The notes: a model not told the origin generated them from the sequence alone. 7,847 nt of DNA from Clostridium sp. 27_14 (GCA_001916035.1 MNRQ01000046.1:1-7847), one strand, 5' to 3'; shown: positions 1-6,794, numbered from the stretch's first letter. Program-made: numbers and translations.

Positions 1-2
1 AG

Positions 3-59
3 AAAGAAATAAAATATATGATTTATAAAACTTTAACAAAAAATAGAAAAAAATTATAA
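3..59 (+). CDS. possible 3' end of an upstream gene (partial)
   Basis: Frame 3 is open from the left edge to a TAA at 57-59 and encodes 18 residues rich in lysine, ending NRKKL. The other two plus frames close quickly. A basic C-terminal tail just before the strong ribosome binding site of the next gene fits an upstream gene in the same direction. Nothing about its function can be said from so few residues, and the open frame could be chance in such AT-rich DNA. Confidence 0.35.
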   Translation, partial: KEIKYMIYKTLTKNRKKL

Positions 60-89
60 AAAATGCAACATCGAATAAAAAAAATAGGA

Positions 90-110
90 CTCCTAATATT
101 AGAAGGAGGT
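90..110 (+). promoter_or_regulatory. strong ribosome binding site with a possible masking hairpin
   Basis: GGAGGT at 105-110 lies six bases before the ATG at 117, so it decides that start. Just upstream, CTCCT (90-94) can pair with AGGAG (104-108) across a nine-base loop, which would cover the ribosome binding site. The loop region overlaps a perfect ten-base palindrome, CTAATATTAG (93-102). The ribosome binding site is clear. Translational masking is an inference from a short stem of five pairs. Confidence 0.4.
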
Positions 111-116
111 AACAAT

Positions 117-404
117 ATGGATGAAAAAGAAAATACAAATCAAGTTGCAGAAGTAAAGAATTTAAAAGAAACTAAAAATTTTAGTAAAACAAAAGATGTA
201 ATAAGCAAAAATAATTCTAAAACGGAAATAGAACTTATTACTGCTTATGCACAGTTGGCATTCCATACATTAAAAAATAGCAATACAGACATAACAGCCA
301 AGTCAATAAAAGAAGAAGTAACAATGTTTTATGAAAAATTTGGAAATACAGAAGTAAAGAGATTAGCTAATATAATAATGAAAGAGAAAAAGGAGAAAAA
401 ATAA
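117..404 (+). CDS. hypothetical charged protein of a mobile element
   Basis: This encodes 95 residues. I chose ATG 117 because GGAGGT lies at the right distance. An upstream in-frame ATG at 63 has no ribosome binding site and would place the GGAGGT inside the gene. Residues 1-38 are lysine-, asparagine- and glutamate-rich and probably disordered. Residues 39-95 look folded and helical (TEIELITAYAQLAFHTLKNS, then a run ending in basic residues). No signal peptide, membrane segment or catalytic motif is visible, and I do not recognise the family. It ends one base before the next ATG, so the two genes are probably cotranscribed. Its place upstream of the recombinase module suggests an accessory element protein, but no function is shown. 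Confidence 0.75.
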   Translation: MDEKENTNQVAEVKNLKETKNFSKTKDVISKNNSKTEIELITAYAQLAFHTLKNSNTDITAKSIKEEVTMFYEKFGNTEVKRLANIIMKEKKEKK

Positions 405-405
405 A

Positions 406-543
406 ATGCTAAAATATTTGATTTTTTCTATAATCTCTTTCAGTTTAGGAATATTTGCTAGAGAGATCATAGAAATATTAGAAAGAAATAAAAGATATAA
501 AACTGTAAAAAAATTAAGTAAATTAAATAGAGTTTTAATATAA
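406..543 (+). CDS. small single-pass membrane peptide
   Basis: This encodes 45 residues starting MLKYLIFSIISFSLGIF. ATG 406 follows the previous stop (402-404) by one base, and AGGAG at 391-395 serves as the ribosome binding site inside the end of the upstream gene. Residues 2-17 form one hydrophobic membrane-spanning helix. Residues 18-45 are amphipathic and basic (REIIEILERNKRYKTVKKLS) and would lie in the cytoplasm. This layout is seen in small anchors, holin-like and toxin-like peptides, but nothing in the sequence separates these. The tight coupling to the upstream gene is the best support that it is real. Confidence 0.55.
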   Translation: MLKYLIFSIISFSLGIFAREIIEILERNKRYKTVKKLSKLNRVLI

Positions 544-551
544 GCTCTATT
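526..551 (+). terminator. weak hairpin at the end of the small membrane peptide gene
   Basis: AATAGAG (526-532) and CTCTATT (545-551) form seven pairs around a twelve-base loop that contains the stop codon at 541-543. Only a broken T-rich stretch follows, so it is a poor intrinsic terminator. It could instead be a processing or attenuation hairpin between the first two genes and the recombinase module. Confidence 0.3.
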
Positions 552-605
552 AGTTTCTTCATATTTAAAATTTGTTAGCAAAAAATCTACTAATTAGGAG
601 TGTGT

Positions 606-1028
606 ATGAATAGACAAGAGGCGATAAAAAAATTATATTTTGAATGTAAATATAATCAAAAAGAAATTGCTGAAACATTAGAAATTTCAAATAAATATGT
701 CAGCAAGGTTTTGCTAGAAGATAGTAGATATAAAGAAGAAAAAGAAAAAAGAAAACTATTATCACAAAATAGGCATAGACAAAAAACAATTGACTATATA
801 AAAAATAAAAGAAAATTAAATATGAATACTGAATATGAAAAATTAAAGCAAATGCATATACAGGCAAGTAGAGAATTATCTGGGGGAAAAAATATTAGCA
901 ATCGAGCATTTAGAAATTGGAATTCTTCTATTTATAAATATAATGATAAGACAAAATCATATTATTTGAAAAAGGGAATAGTAACTGGTTTTGATGTGCC
1001 TAAAAAAATAAACTGGAAAAGTTATTAA
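606..1028 (+). CDS. helix-turn-helix DNA-binding protein of the recombinase module
   Basis: This encodes 140 residues from ATG 606, with AGGAG at 596-600 upstream. A GTG at 600 is in frame but overlaps that site and is less likely. Residues 4-37 (EAIKKLYFECKYNQKEIAETLEISNKYVSKVL) are seen as a sigma-70-region-4-like helix-turn-helix: QKEIAETLEIS is the first helix and turn, NKYVSKVL the recognition helix. Residues 40-80 are very basic and helical. The C-terminal part (SNRAFRNWNSSIYKYNDKTK and a short glycine-containing tail) is probably a separate small domain. Proteins of this layout are common just upstream of large serine recombinases on clostridial elements. I infer that it regulates the module or helps shape the recombination complex. 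It acts in the cytoplasm. The next gene starts 14 bases later. Confidence 0.75.
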   Translation: MNRQEAIKKLYFECKYNQKEIAETLEISNKYVSKVLLEDSRYKEEKEKRKLLSQNRHRQKTIDYIKNKRKLNMNTEYEKLKQMHIQASRELSGGKNISNRAFRNWNSSIYKYNDKTKSYYLKKGIVTGFDVPKKINWKSY

Positions 1029-1042
1029 AGGAGGAACTTATA

Positions 1043-1207
1043 ATGCTTGTAAAAATATTAGTAAACAACACTAATAATAGTAATGGCTATATAAAAGGTA
1101 CAATAGAATTAAATCTTTTAAAAGAAGCATTAGAAAAAAATGTTATAACTGAAAATTCATATTATTATTTAAAAGATAAAATTATAAAAGAATATAAAAT
1201 TTTTTGA
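1043..1207 (+). CDS. SHOCT-like small protein, candidate excision cofactor
   Basis: This encodes 54 residues from ATG 1043, with a perfect AGGAGG at 1029-1034, eight bases away. The N-terminal part (MLVKILVNNTNNSNGYIKG) looks like a short beta strand and turn. Residues 21-52 (IELNLLKEALEKNVITENSY and a lysine-rich helix) resemble the two-helix SHOCT pattern, in which a leucine-rich helix is followed by G/N-x-I-T-x-x-x-Y. Its position between the helix-turn-helix gene and the recombinase, with a strong ribosome binding site, supports a real gene. Large serine recombinases need a separate directionality factor for excision, usually a small protein encoded nearby. This protein is a reasonable candidate, by position and size only. 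Confidence 0.65.
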   Translation: MLVKILVNNTNNSNGYIKGTIELNLLKEALEKNVITENSYYYLKDKIIKEYKIF

Positions 1208-1213
1208 AATGAT

Positions 1214-1275
1214 TTGACTTAATATTACAACAGAGTTAACATATCAACTGGAAAATATATCAGTTGGGTTAGGAG
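1214..1275 (+). promoter_or_regulatory. possible recombinase promoter and inverted-repeat operator
   Basis: TTGACT (1214-1219) and TAACAT (1237-1242) are 17 bases apart and form a weak sigma-A-like promoter. Immediately downstream, CAACTG (1245-1250) and CAGTTG (1261-1266) form a perfect six-base inverted repeat with a ten-base spacer. AGGAG at 1271-1275 is the ribosome binding site for the ATG at 1282. The inverted repeat lies over the expected transcription start, so it could be an operator or a 5' leader hairpin close to the ribosome binding site. The inverted repeat is plain in the sequence. The promoter and the role are inferred. Confidence 0.4.
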
Positions 1276-1281
1276 ATTGAT

Positions 1282-3081
1282 ATGCAAGTAAAAGTAATCA
1301 AGAAAATTGATGGAAAGTTAGACAGAAGGACAGGAAAAGTAATAACTGATAGATTAAGGGTATGTGCTTATTGTAGAGTAAGTACAGGAGATGAAGAACA
1401 AATAAATAGTTATGAATCTCAAAAAAAATATTATGATGAAAAAATTAATTCTAATTCACTATGGGTATTTGCTGGAATTTATGCGGATGAGGCGATTACA
1501 GGCACATTAGATTATAAAAGAAATGAATTTATGAGAATGATCACAGACGCAATGGAAGGAAAGTTTGATGTTATAATAACAAAGTCTATTTCAAGATTTG
1601 CTCGTAATACACTTGATACATTAAAATATGTAAGAAAATTGAAAGAGAGAAAGATAGCAGTAATATTTGAAAAAGAGAATATAAATACATTAGAAATGTC
1701 TGGAGAGTTTTTACTTACAATATTAAGTTCAATTGCTCAACAAGAAAGTGAAAGTATTTCAGGAAATGTTAAGTTAGGATTAAAAATGAAAAAAGAAAGG
1801 GGGGAAATTGTAGGATTTAAACATTGCTTGGGATATGATTATGATAAAGATAGCCATGAAATTAAAATACAACAAGATGAGGCAGAAATTGTAAGACAAA
1901 TTTTTAATAGATATTGTGAGGGAGCAGGTTCTACAATTATAGCAAGAGAACTTACTGAAGCTGGATTTATTCCACCTAAAGGTGGAGAAAAATGGGCAGA
2001 GTCAACAATTAGAGGAATTATAAAAAATGAAAAATACAAAGGCGATGTACTACAAGGAAAGACATTTACAATAGACCCAATTACTCATAAAAGAATGGTT
2101 AATAAGGGCGAAGAAGATAAATATTATATAGAAAATAATCATGAAGCAATAGTATCAGCTGAAACATATGAAAAAGCACAAAAGATATTAGAAAAAAGAT
2201 CCGGAGCAGTTGAAACTGGAAGAAGAAAAGGAAATTACAGTAGAAAATATACATTTAGCAGCAGAATTTTTTGTGGTTTTTGTGGTAGTGTATTTGTAAG
2301 AAGAAATTTATATAAAAATACAAAACATGAAACAAAAGTATGGCAGTGTATGAACTATGTAAAAAATGGTAAAAAATTTTGTCCTGAAACAAAAGCAATA
2401 AGAGAAAAAGTAATTGAAGATTGTTTTATCGAAGCTTATGAGCTGTTGTGCCAAGATAACAAAGAAGTAATAAATAACTTTTTAAATAGAATAGATGGCT
2501 TTTTAAGAGAAAATAACACAAAAAGTATATTACAAAAATTAGAAGTAAAAAAGCAGGGGATTGAAAATAAGATAAATTCATTGATAAATTTAATGATTGA
2601 TGGTACAATAGACAAGGAAACATTTAATAAAAAGAAAATAGAATTAAATAAGAAGATTAAAAAGATTGAAAAAGATCAAGAACTATTCAAATGCCAACTT
2701 GACGATGAGAATAGTTTTGATTTTGGTGTTGAAAAAATTAGAAAAGTGTTTGATAAAGAAGCAAAAGATATTAGAGTGTTTGATAAGGATATATTCGAAG
2801 CATTAATTTATAAGGTCGTTATAGGCGATTATGACTCAAATGGAAATAAAGATCCATATGTAATAAGATTTATAGTAAAAAGTGGAATCGAAAATGTCAA
2901 AGACAAAATTGAAAGCAAGGTTATTGAAAATATATTAAATAAAGAAAATCTTATTTTGGATTTTTATAGTTGGCAAAATTATGTGTCTTTTGAAAAGCAA
3001 GCTGATGGAAGTTTAAGGAAAAAATTAGAAACTAAAATTAGAGTTAAGGTAGAACTAAACTCTGACAATACCACTCAATAG
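1282..3081 (+). CDS. large serine recombinase (site-specific integrase)
   Basis: This 599-residue protein integrates and excises a mobile element through a serine-linked DNA intermediate. AGGAG lies six bases before the ATG. The resolvase domain covers residues 25-165: RVCAYCRVST holds the nucleophile Ser34, and KSISRFARN (101-109) carries the conserved arginines. The Recombinase domain covers about 185-300 and includes GSTIIARELTEAGF and the STIRGIIKNEKYKG motif. A zinc beta-ribbon follows, with cysteines at 331, 334, 356 and 367. Residues 395-480 are lysine- and glutamate-rich and form the expected coiled coil. The last part (500-599) is the usual variable DNA-binding end. Length and all key residues are intact, so it should be active. 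Such genes usually sit at one end of their element, which puts an attachment site shortly after position 3081 or upstream of the window. Confidence 0.95.
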   Translation: MQVKVIKKIDGKLDRRTGKVITDRLRVCAYCRVSTGDEEQINSYESQKKYYDEKINSNSLWVFAGIYADEAITGTLDYKRNEFMRMITDAMEGKFDVIITKSISRFARNTLDTLKYVRKLKERKIAVIFEKENINTLEMSGEFLLTILSSIAQQESESISGNVKLGLKMKKERGEIVGFKHCLGYDYDKDSHEIKIQQDEAEIVRQIFNRYCEGAGSTIIARELTEAGFIPPKGGEKWAESTIRGIIKNEKYKGDVLQGKTFTIDPITHKRMVNKGEEDKYYIENNHEAIVSAETYEKAQKILEKRSGAVETGRRKGNYSRKYTFSSRIFCGFCGSVFVRRNLYKNTKHETKVWQCMNYVKNGKKFCPETKAIREKVIEDCFIEAYELLCQDNKEVINNFLNRIDGFLRENNTKSILQKLEVKKQGIENKINSLINLMIDGTIDKETFNKKKIELNKKIKKIEKDQELFKCQLDDENSFDFGVEKIRKVFDKEAKDIRVFDKDIFEALIYKVVIGDYDSNGNKDPYVIRFIVKSGIENVKDKIESKVIENILNKENLILDFYSWQNYVSFEKQADGSLRKKLETKIRVKVELNSDNTTQ

Positions 3082-3143
3082 TGAATATGCAACTTTAAAA
3101 AATCATTGCAACCATCGATATACATGGCACGTTGAATGCGTTT

Positions 3144-3183
3144 CGGTGCTATATCTAAAATAAATCCTGTAATACTTGAATTT
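3144..3183 (+). repeat. imperfect direct repeat, copy X (upstream of the radical SAM gene)
   Basis: Starting with CGGTGCTA, this 40-base stretch matches 4632-4671 at 31 of 40 positions without a gap. The shared blocks are CGGTGCTA, CTAAAATAA and AATACTT. It lies 60 bases after the recombinase stop and about 150 bases before the radical SAM start. The match in one reading frame shows no third-position bias, so it does not look like a conserved protein. It may be an attachment-site remnant, an RNA or a regulatory repeat. Confidence 0.55.
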
Positions 3184-3329
3184 ACAATGAAAGAAAAAAT
3201 ATTTAAAAACAGCTCTAAAAACAAAATAGGAGCAAAAAACTCAAAATTTAAAGATGTTTTAGTAAAATTTATGTTCAACCTAGAATATGGGAACATATGC
3301 AAATACTAAATAAAAAAGAAGGAATATTT

Positions 3330-4409
3330 ATGTTAAAAGATTTATGTTTCGAGATAATACAGACTTGCCCTAATAAATGTAAGTTCTGTTCTTCAAATTC
3401 ATCACAAGACAAACAAACAATAATTATATTTGAACAGTTTAAAAAGACAGTTATGCATTTTATAAAACAAGGTGGAATAGAAGAATTATCAATTTCTGGT
3501 GGAGAACCATTTTTGCATCCAGATTTATTTGAAATGGTAAAGTTTTGTAAAGATAATGGAATTAAAACAGTTATATTCACTAGCGGGATAAAAAGAGCAT
3601 CTGCAATGACAGTAGAAATGATAGAATATATAAAAAACAAATGTAAACAAGATTTACAGGAAATAGAAAAACATGAACCATGGAATGAAAGATTAAAAAT
3701 AAATGTAAAAGCATATTACGATAGATGTTTAACACCAAAATCATTTGAAGGGATAACAAGACAGGAGTTCGAAAAATTAAAACAATTAGGATTAGACAAG
3801 ATAGTATTTGACTGGCAAGCATTTGAAGAATCAACTGATAATGAATTAATGGGAAGAAAAGGTTTAATTACATGCTTAATGGATTCGCTGATAAGAGCAA
3901 GCAGAACAGGGATAAATGTTGATGTACACTTTATTCCAATGAAACCAAATTATAGACAGTTTTCTGATATAATTGAATGCTTAGAAATATCAGGTGTAAA
4001 AAATATAAGTGTCTTAAATTTTGTTCCTCAAGGCAGAGGAAGAGATAATAAAGAAGAGTTAATGCTAAGTAAAGAAGAATTGAAAGAGTTTTCAGAGATA
4101 TTAAAAAAAGAAAAAGAACATTATAGTGGCAATATTAGGATAGGAATTCCACTAAATGGAAAAATATCACATTTATGCACAGCAGGAACTGAAAAATTAG
4201 ATATAAAGTATGATGGGACAGTATTACCATGCCCAGCATTTAAAGAAATGAGTATAGAGACAATGGAAAAGTATGGTATAAAATTACATAGCATATATGA
4301 AGATTTGGAAAAAGTAGTTGTACATAGCGGAAAGAGAAAAGCACCATTGTGTAAACAAGTATATGGATTTAATGGAGATTTAACAGATAGTGATGAAATC
4401 ATAAGATAG
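3330..4409 (+). CDS. radical SAM enzyme with incomplete SPASM-like region
   Basis: This encodes 359 residues. I chose ATG 3330 because AGAAGG (3317-3322) lies seven bases before it. An in-frame ATG at 3297 has no ribosome binding site. CPNKCKFC (Cys13, Cys17, Cys20) is the CxxxCxxC motif that holds the 4Fe-4S cluster used to cleave S-adenosylmethionine. SISGGEPF (54-61) is the SAM-binding GGE motif. The rest of the barrel runs to about residue 235 and includes VDVHFIPM. The C-terminal region has CTAG (Cys283), DGTVLPC (Cys301) and a last Cys341. This resembles the first half of a SPASM auxiliary-cluster domain without the usual final cysteine group, so it is either a twitch-type domain or shortened. 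The substrate is unknown. No peptide precursor, transporter or partner gene is adjacent, so a peptide-modifying role is not supported by context. It is likely cargo or neighbour of the element. Confidence 0.85.
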   Translation: MLKDLCFEIIQTCPNKCKFCSSNSSQDKQTIIIFEQFKKTVMHFIKQGGIEELSISGGEPFLHPDLFEMVKFCKDNGIKTVIFTSGIKRASAMTVEMIEYIKNKCKQDLQEIEKHEPWNERLKINVKAYYDRCLTPKSFEGITRQEFEKLKQLGLDKIVFDWQAFEESTDNELMGRKGLITCLMDSLIRASRTGINVDVHFIPMKPNYRQFSDIIECLEISGVKNISVLNFVPQGRGRDNKEELMLSKEELKEFSEILKKEKEHYSGNIRIGIPLNGKISHLCTAGTEKLDIKYDGTVLPCPAFKEMSIETMEKYGIKLHSIYEDLEKVVVHSGKRKAPLCKQVYGFNGDLTDSDEIIR

Positions 4410-4724
4410 ATTTGTTAGATATTACAGATATTAATCCAGAAAAAATAGTAGAAATCAAATTTTTGCATTTGAAAAATATATTAATTTATTTTTAAAATAA
4501 AATTTTATATCACGAAAAAATTGAAAAATTCATTTTATGAAATATGATTTTGCAATAATATGTTCTTAATTGACATACAAGCTGACTAATATATGCTCTT
4601 ATGCGATAAACCAGCCATCTGGAGTGTGTAGCGGTGCTACAACTAAAATAAGAGATGCAATACTTAATTTTGATATGGTTTCATAGATTATAACTTTTGA
4701 ACAAAAATGCAGATTTGGCAAAGA
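4410..4724. other. gene-free stretch between the radical SAM gene and the terminator
   Basis: I see no convincing gene here on either strand. Three items are visible: a short out-of-frame, coding-like tail just after the radical SAM stop (4397-4495), the second copy of the 40-base repeat (4632-4671), and a perfect small hairpin at the repeat's start. The rest is AT-rich sequence. It probably marks the boundary between acquired DNA and the core chromosome. Confidence 0.6.
4627..4671 (+). repeat. imperfect direct repeat, copy Y, with a perfect hairpin
   Basis: This is the partner of 3144-3183; positions 4632-4671 align with it without gaps. Here the start of the repeat is also a perfect inverted repeat: TGTAGC (4627-4632), GGT, GCTACA (4636-4641). 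Copy X does not keep this palindrome. Upstream of the core, CCAG/CTGG in Y takes the place of CCAT/ATGG in X, which hints at a second conserved small stem, but the flanks differ in length by seven bases. Confidence 0.5.
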
Positions 4725-4759
4725 AAAAGTATCCTCTCTCTATATAAGGGGATACTTTT
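4725..4759 (-). terminator. intrinsic terminator for rqcH, possibly bidirectional
   Basis: AAAAGTATCC (4725-4734) pairs perfectly with GGATACTTTT (4750-4759). Three further pairs, one of them G-T, give a 13-pair stem with a nine-base loop. On the minus strand the stem ends in five Ts followed by CTTT, a good intrinsic terminator about 70 bases after the rqcH stop. On the plus strand it ends in four Ts, weaker but able to stop readthrough from the radical SAM side. Confidence 0.8.
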
Positions 4760-4832
4760 AGTGCAAAATAACATTCATATAAGTTAGAAAATTTTTACTA
4801 TATGGAAATACATCATAATGTAATATATAAAA

Positions 4833-6644
4833 CTACTTAACATAAATAGTTCTATAATTTGTATAAATAACCATACCAGGCTTACTGCCATTAGGCTTTT
4901 TAACAAATTTTACCTCGCAAAAATCAACAGGAACATTAGAAGAATTTTTAGCCTTACTATGTTCAACTGCAATTTTAGCAGCCCTACAAAGTAATTCATA
5001 AGGGATACTATCTAAAATATTAGAGGTATCACTTGGAAGTTTCAATATTTTCAAAATAGTATGACTACCATGAAAATCTTTAACATGAAACCAAATATCA
5101 GATTTATTAGCATACTTTAAAGTAAGATAATCATTTTCTATATTATTTCGACCAACCAAAATAATATAATCATCATTAGAATATTTTATAGGATTAAAAG
5201 AAACATTTTTATTTTTAGTCAATTTAGATTTTTTTAATTTTGCATTTTTTTTATCAGAAAAATACTTATTATTAGCAATTGGAGTATCCTTAAATACAAT
5301 ATTATCAGAGATTTCATCATAAATATCAACAAGATTTTCAATATCAGAAGAATTTTCTAATTCAAATATAATACTTTGAATATAATCAAGTTCTTTTTCA
5401 GTTTCAGATTTTTGAATACTAACAACTTCTAAAGCATTTTTAAGTTTGTTATACTTTTTAAAATATCTTTTTGCATTTTGACTAATAGAAAAACGTTTAT
5501 CTAATGGAATATCTATAATATTTTGATTATCATAATAATTTTCAACACTAATCAAATCTAATTTTGAATTATTATCAAATTTATACAAATTTGCAGTTAT
5601 CAATTCACCATAAATCCTAAACGTATTCATATTATCACAGTCCTTTAATTTCTCATTAATATGAATTAAACGTTTATTATATTTTCCTAATACATTTAAA
5701 ATCAATTTTAATAAAGAATTACGATAATTAGTAAAATTTTCTAAAGTTTCTTTTGAAAAATAGAAATCATCAATAAAAAAATTAAGTGAAAAAGGAGAAT
5801 TTTCAGTATTACTAAAATATAAAAAATAATCTCTTTTATTAAAATATAAATCAGTACAAAAAGATAATTTATTAGAATCAATATTATCAATTATATTATT
5901 AATCTCATCATAAATTAAATGTAAATTAGTTTTATATGATGTAATATCACTTTCAAATATCCATTTTTTCTGTTCGATTAATTTTTTTATTAAAAAATAA
6001 ATAAAGTTTTTACTAAAACCATTAAAAGTATTAAATATAATGTTAGGTAATTCATCTTTTAAAATTTTTACATTTAAAATTTTAGGAGATAATATTTCAC
6101 AAAAATTATTAAAGTTAGAAATTTCTAAAAAATTATATTTATCGGAAATTGGAAATTTGTAACGAATATGAGGAATAATATCTCTATTTTTTTCATTTGG
6201 CTCATCATGTTTTATATGGCGTAAACTATCTATAATAATATTTTGTTCATCTAATAAAATTACATTACTATGTTTTCCCATTATTTCAATTATAAGCTTT
6301 CTACTAAATACATCATCAACATCATCTAAACCTTCAAAATCAATAATAACTAATCTTTCTAAATCAAGAGTATATATTTTTTTAAAATGCAATCCTAATA
6401 TATTTTTTCTTAAAATCATACAAAAATTAGGGGCCACTTGAGGATTTGAAACAGAATGTGTAGTTAAATGTATTCTACAATTACTAGACTCAGTACATAT
6501 ATTTAAGGCAAAATTTTTTCCTTTATTATACATTCCTAAAATTATATTATTCTTATTTGGTTGAAATATTTTATCTATTCTAGCTCCTTCCAAAAAAGAA
6601 AGCTCAGAACAAATAGCTTTTGTTACAATACCATCAAAAGCCAT
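4833..6644 (-). CDS. rqcH: RqcH/NFACT family ribosome quality control protein
   Basis: This encodes 603 residues and is full length for the family. RqcH (bacterial Rqc2, earlier annotated as fibronectin-binding protein) binds stalled 50S subunits carrying peptidyl-tRNA and recruits alanyl-tRNA to add C-terminal alanine tails that mark the peptide for degradation. The N-terminal NFACT region starts MAFDGIVTKAI and includes GKHSNVILLD (123-132), RIYGELITANLY (343-354) and NAKRYFKKYNK (390-400). A coiled coil lies around 395-435. A lysine-rich linker leads to the NFACT-R domain (about 487-603), with DIWFHVKDFHGSH (516-528) and KKPNGSKPGMVIYTNYRTI (582-600). The acidic-arginine pair matching the Asp-Arg of the N-terminal domain appears to be Glu96-Arg97 here, if aligned correctly. 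AAAGGA lies ten bases before the ATG. It is divergent from the 134-residue gene. Confidence 0.93.
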   Translation of the reverse strand: MAFDGIVTKAICSELSFLEGARIDKIFQPNKNNIILGMYNKGKNFALNICTESSNCRIHLTTHSVSNPQVAPNFCMILRKNILGLHFKKIYTLDLERLVIIDFEGLDDVDDVFSRKLIIEIMGKHSNVILLDEQNIIIDSLRHIKHDEPNEKNRDIIPHIRYKFPISDKYNFLEISNFNNFCEILSPKILNVKILKDELPNIIFNTFNGFSKNFIYFLIKKLIEQKKWIFESDITSYKTNLHLIYDEINNIIDNIDSNKLSFCTDLYFNKRDYFLYFSNTENSPFSLNFFIDDFYFSKETLENFTNYRNSLLKLILNVLGKYNKRLIHINEKLKDCDNMNTFRIYGELITANLYKFDNNSKLDLISVENYYDNQNIIDIPLDKRFSISQNAKRYFKKYNKLKNALEVVSIQKSETEKELDYIQSIIFELENSSDIENLVDIYDEISDNIVFKDTPIANNKYFSDKKNAKLKKSKLTKNKNVSFNPIKYSNDDYIILVGRNNIENDYLTLKYANKSDIWFHVKDFHGSHTILKILKLPSDTSNILDSIPYELLCRAAKIAVEHSKAKNSSNVPVDFCEVKFVKKPNGSKPGMVIYTNYRTIYVK

Positions 6645-6678
6645 AACATATCAGTCCTTTCTTTATTATATATAGAAA

Positions 6679-6708
6679 AGTATAACATAAATAAAAAGAT
6701 TAAATCAA
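6679..6708 (-). promoter_or_regulatory. rqcH promoter (extended -10)
   Basis: Read on the minus strand, TTGATT (6703-6708) is followed after 18 bases by TATACT (6679-6684), with the TG of an extended -10 (TGTTATACT) in place. Transcription would start near 6672, about 28 bases before the rqcH start codon at 6644. Only promoter-like sequence supports it, but the match and position are good. Confidence 0.55.
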
Positions 6709-6794
6709 GTATTTAAAGTTGTTTAAATTTAATATTAGCCACTTGAATACTAAGAAAAATTATTTATAAAATTAAAATAAATCAAGTGCATTAA

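Noticed and set aside
3190..3240. Tracr-like text in the reverse complement (a GTTTTTAGAGCT stretch)
   Set aside because: There is no CRISPR array, no cas gene and no spacer-repeat pattern in the window. The match is short and AT-rich.
3075..3302. Minus-strand open frame over the same gap
   Set aside because: There is no ribosome binding site and the composition is that of a complementary shadow of AT-rich noncoding DNA. It overlaps the recombinase end and repeat X.
3136..3309. A 57-codon plus-strand open frame between the recombinase and the radical SAM gene
   Set aside because: It has no ribosome binding site, runs into the radical SAM ribosome binding region, and its overlap with repeat X shows no protein-type conservation against copy Y.
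3330..4409. Prokaryotic viperin as the identity of the radical SAM gene
   Set aside because: The CxxxCxxC and GGEP motifs are general to radical SAM proteins. The surrounding residues do not match the viperin pattern, and there is no adjacent nucleotide kinase.
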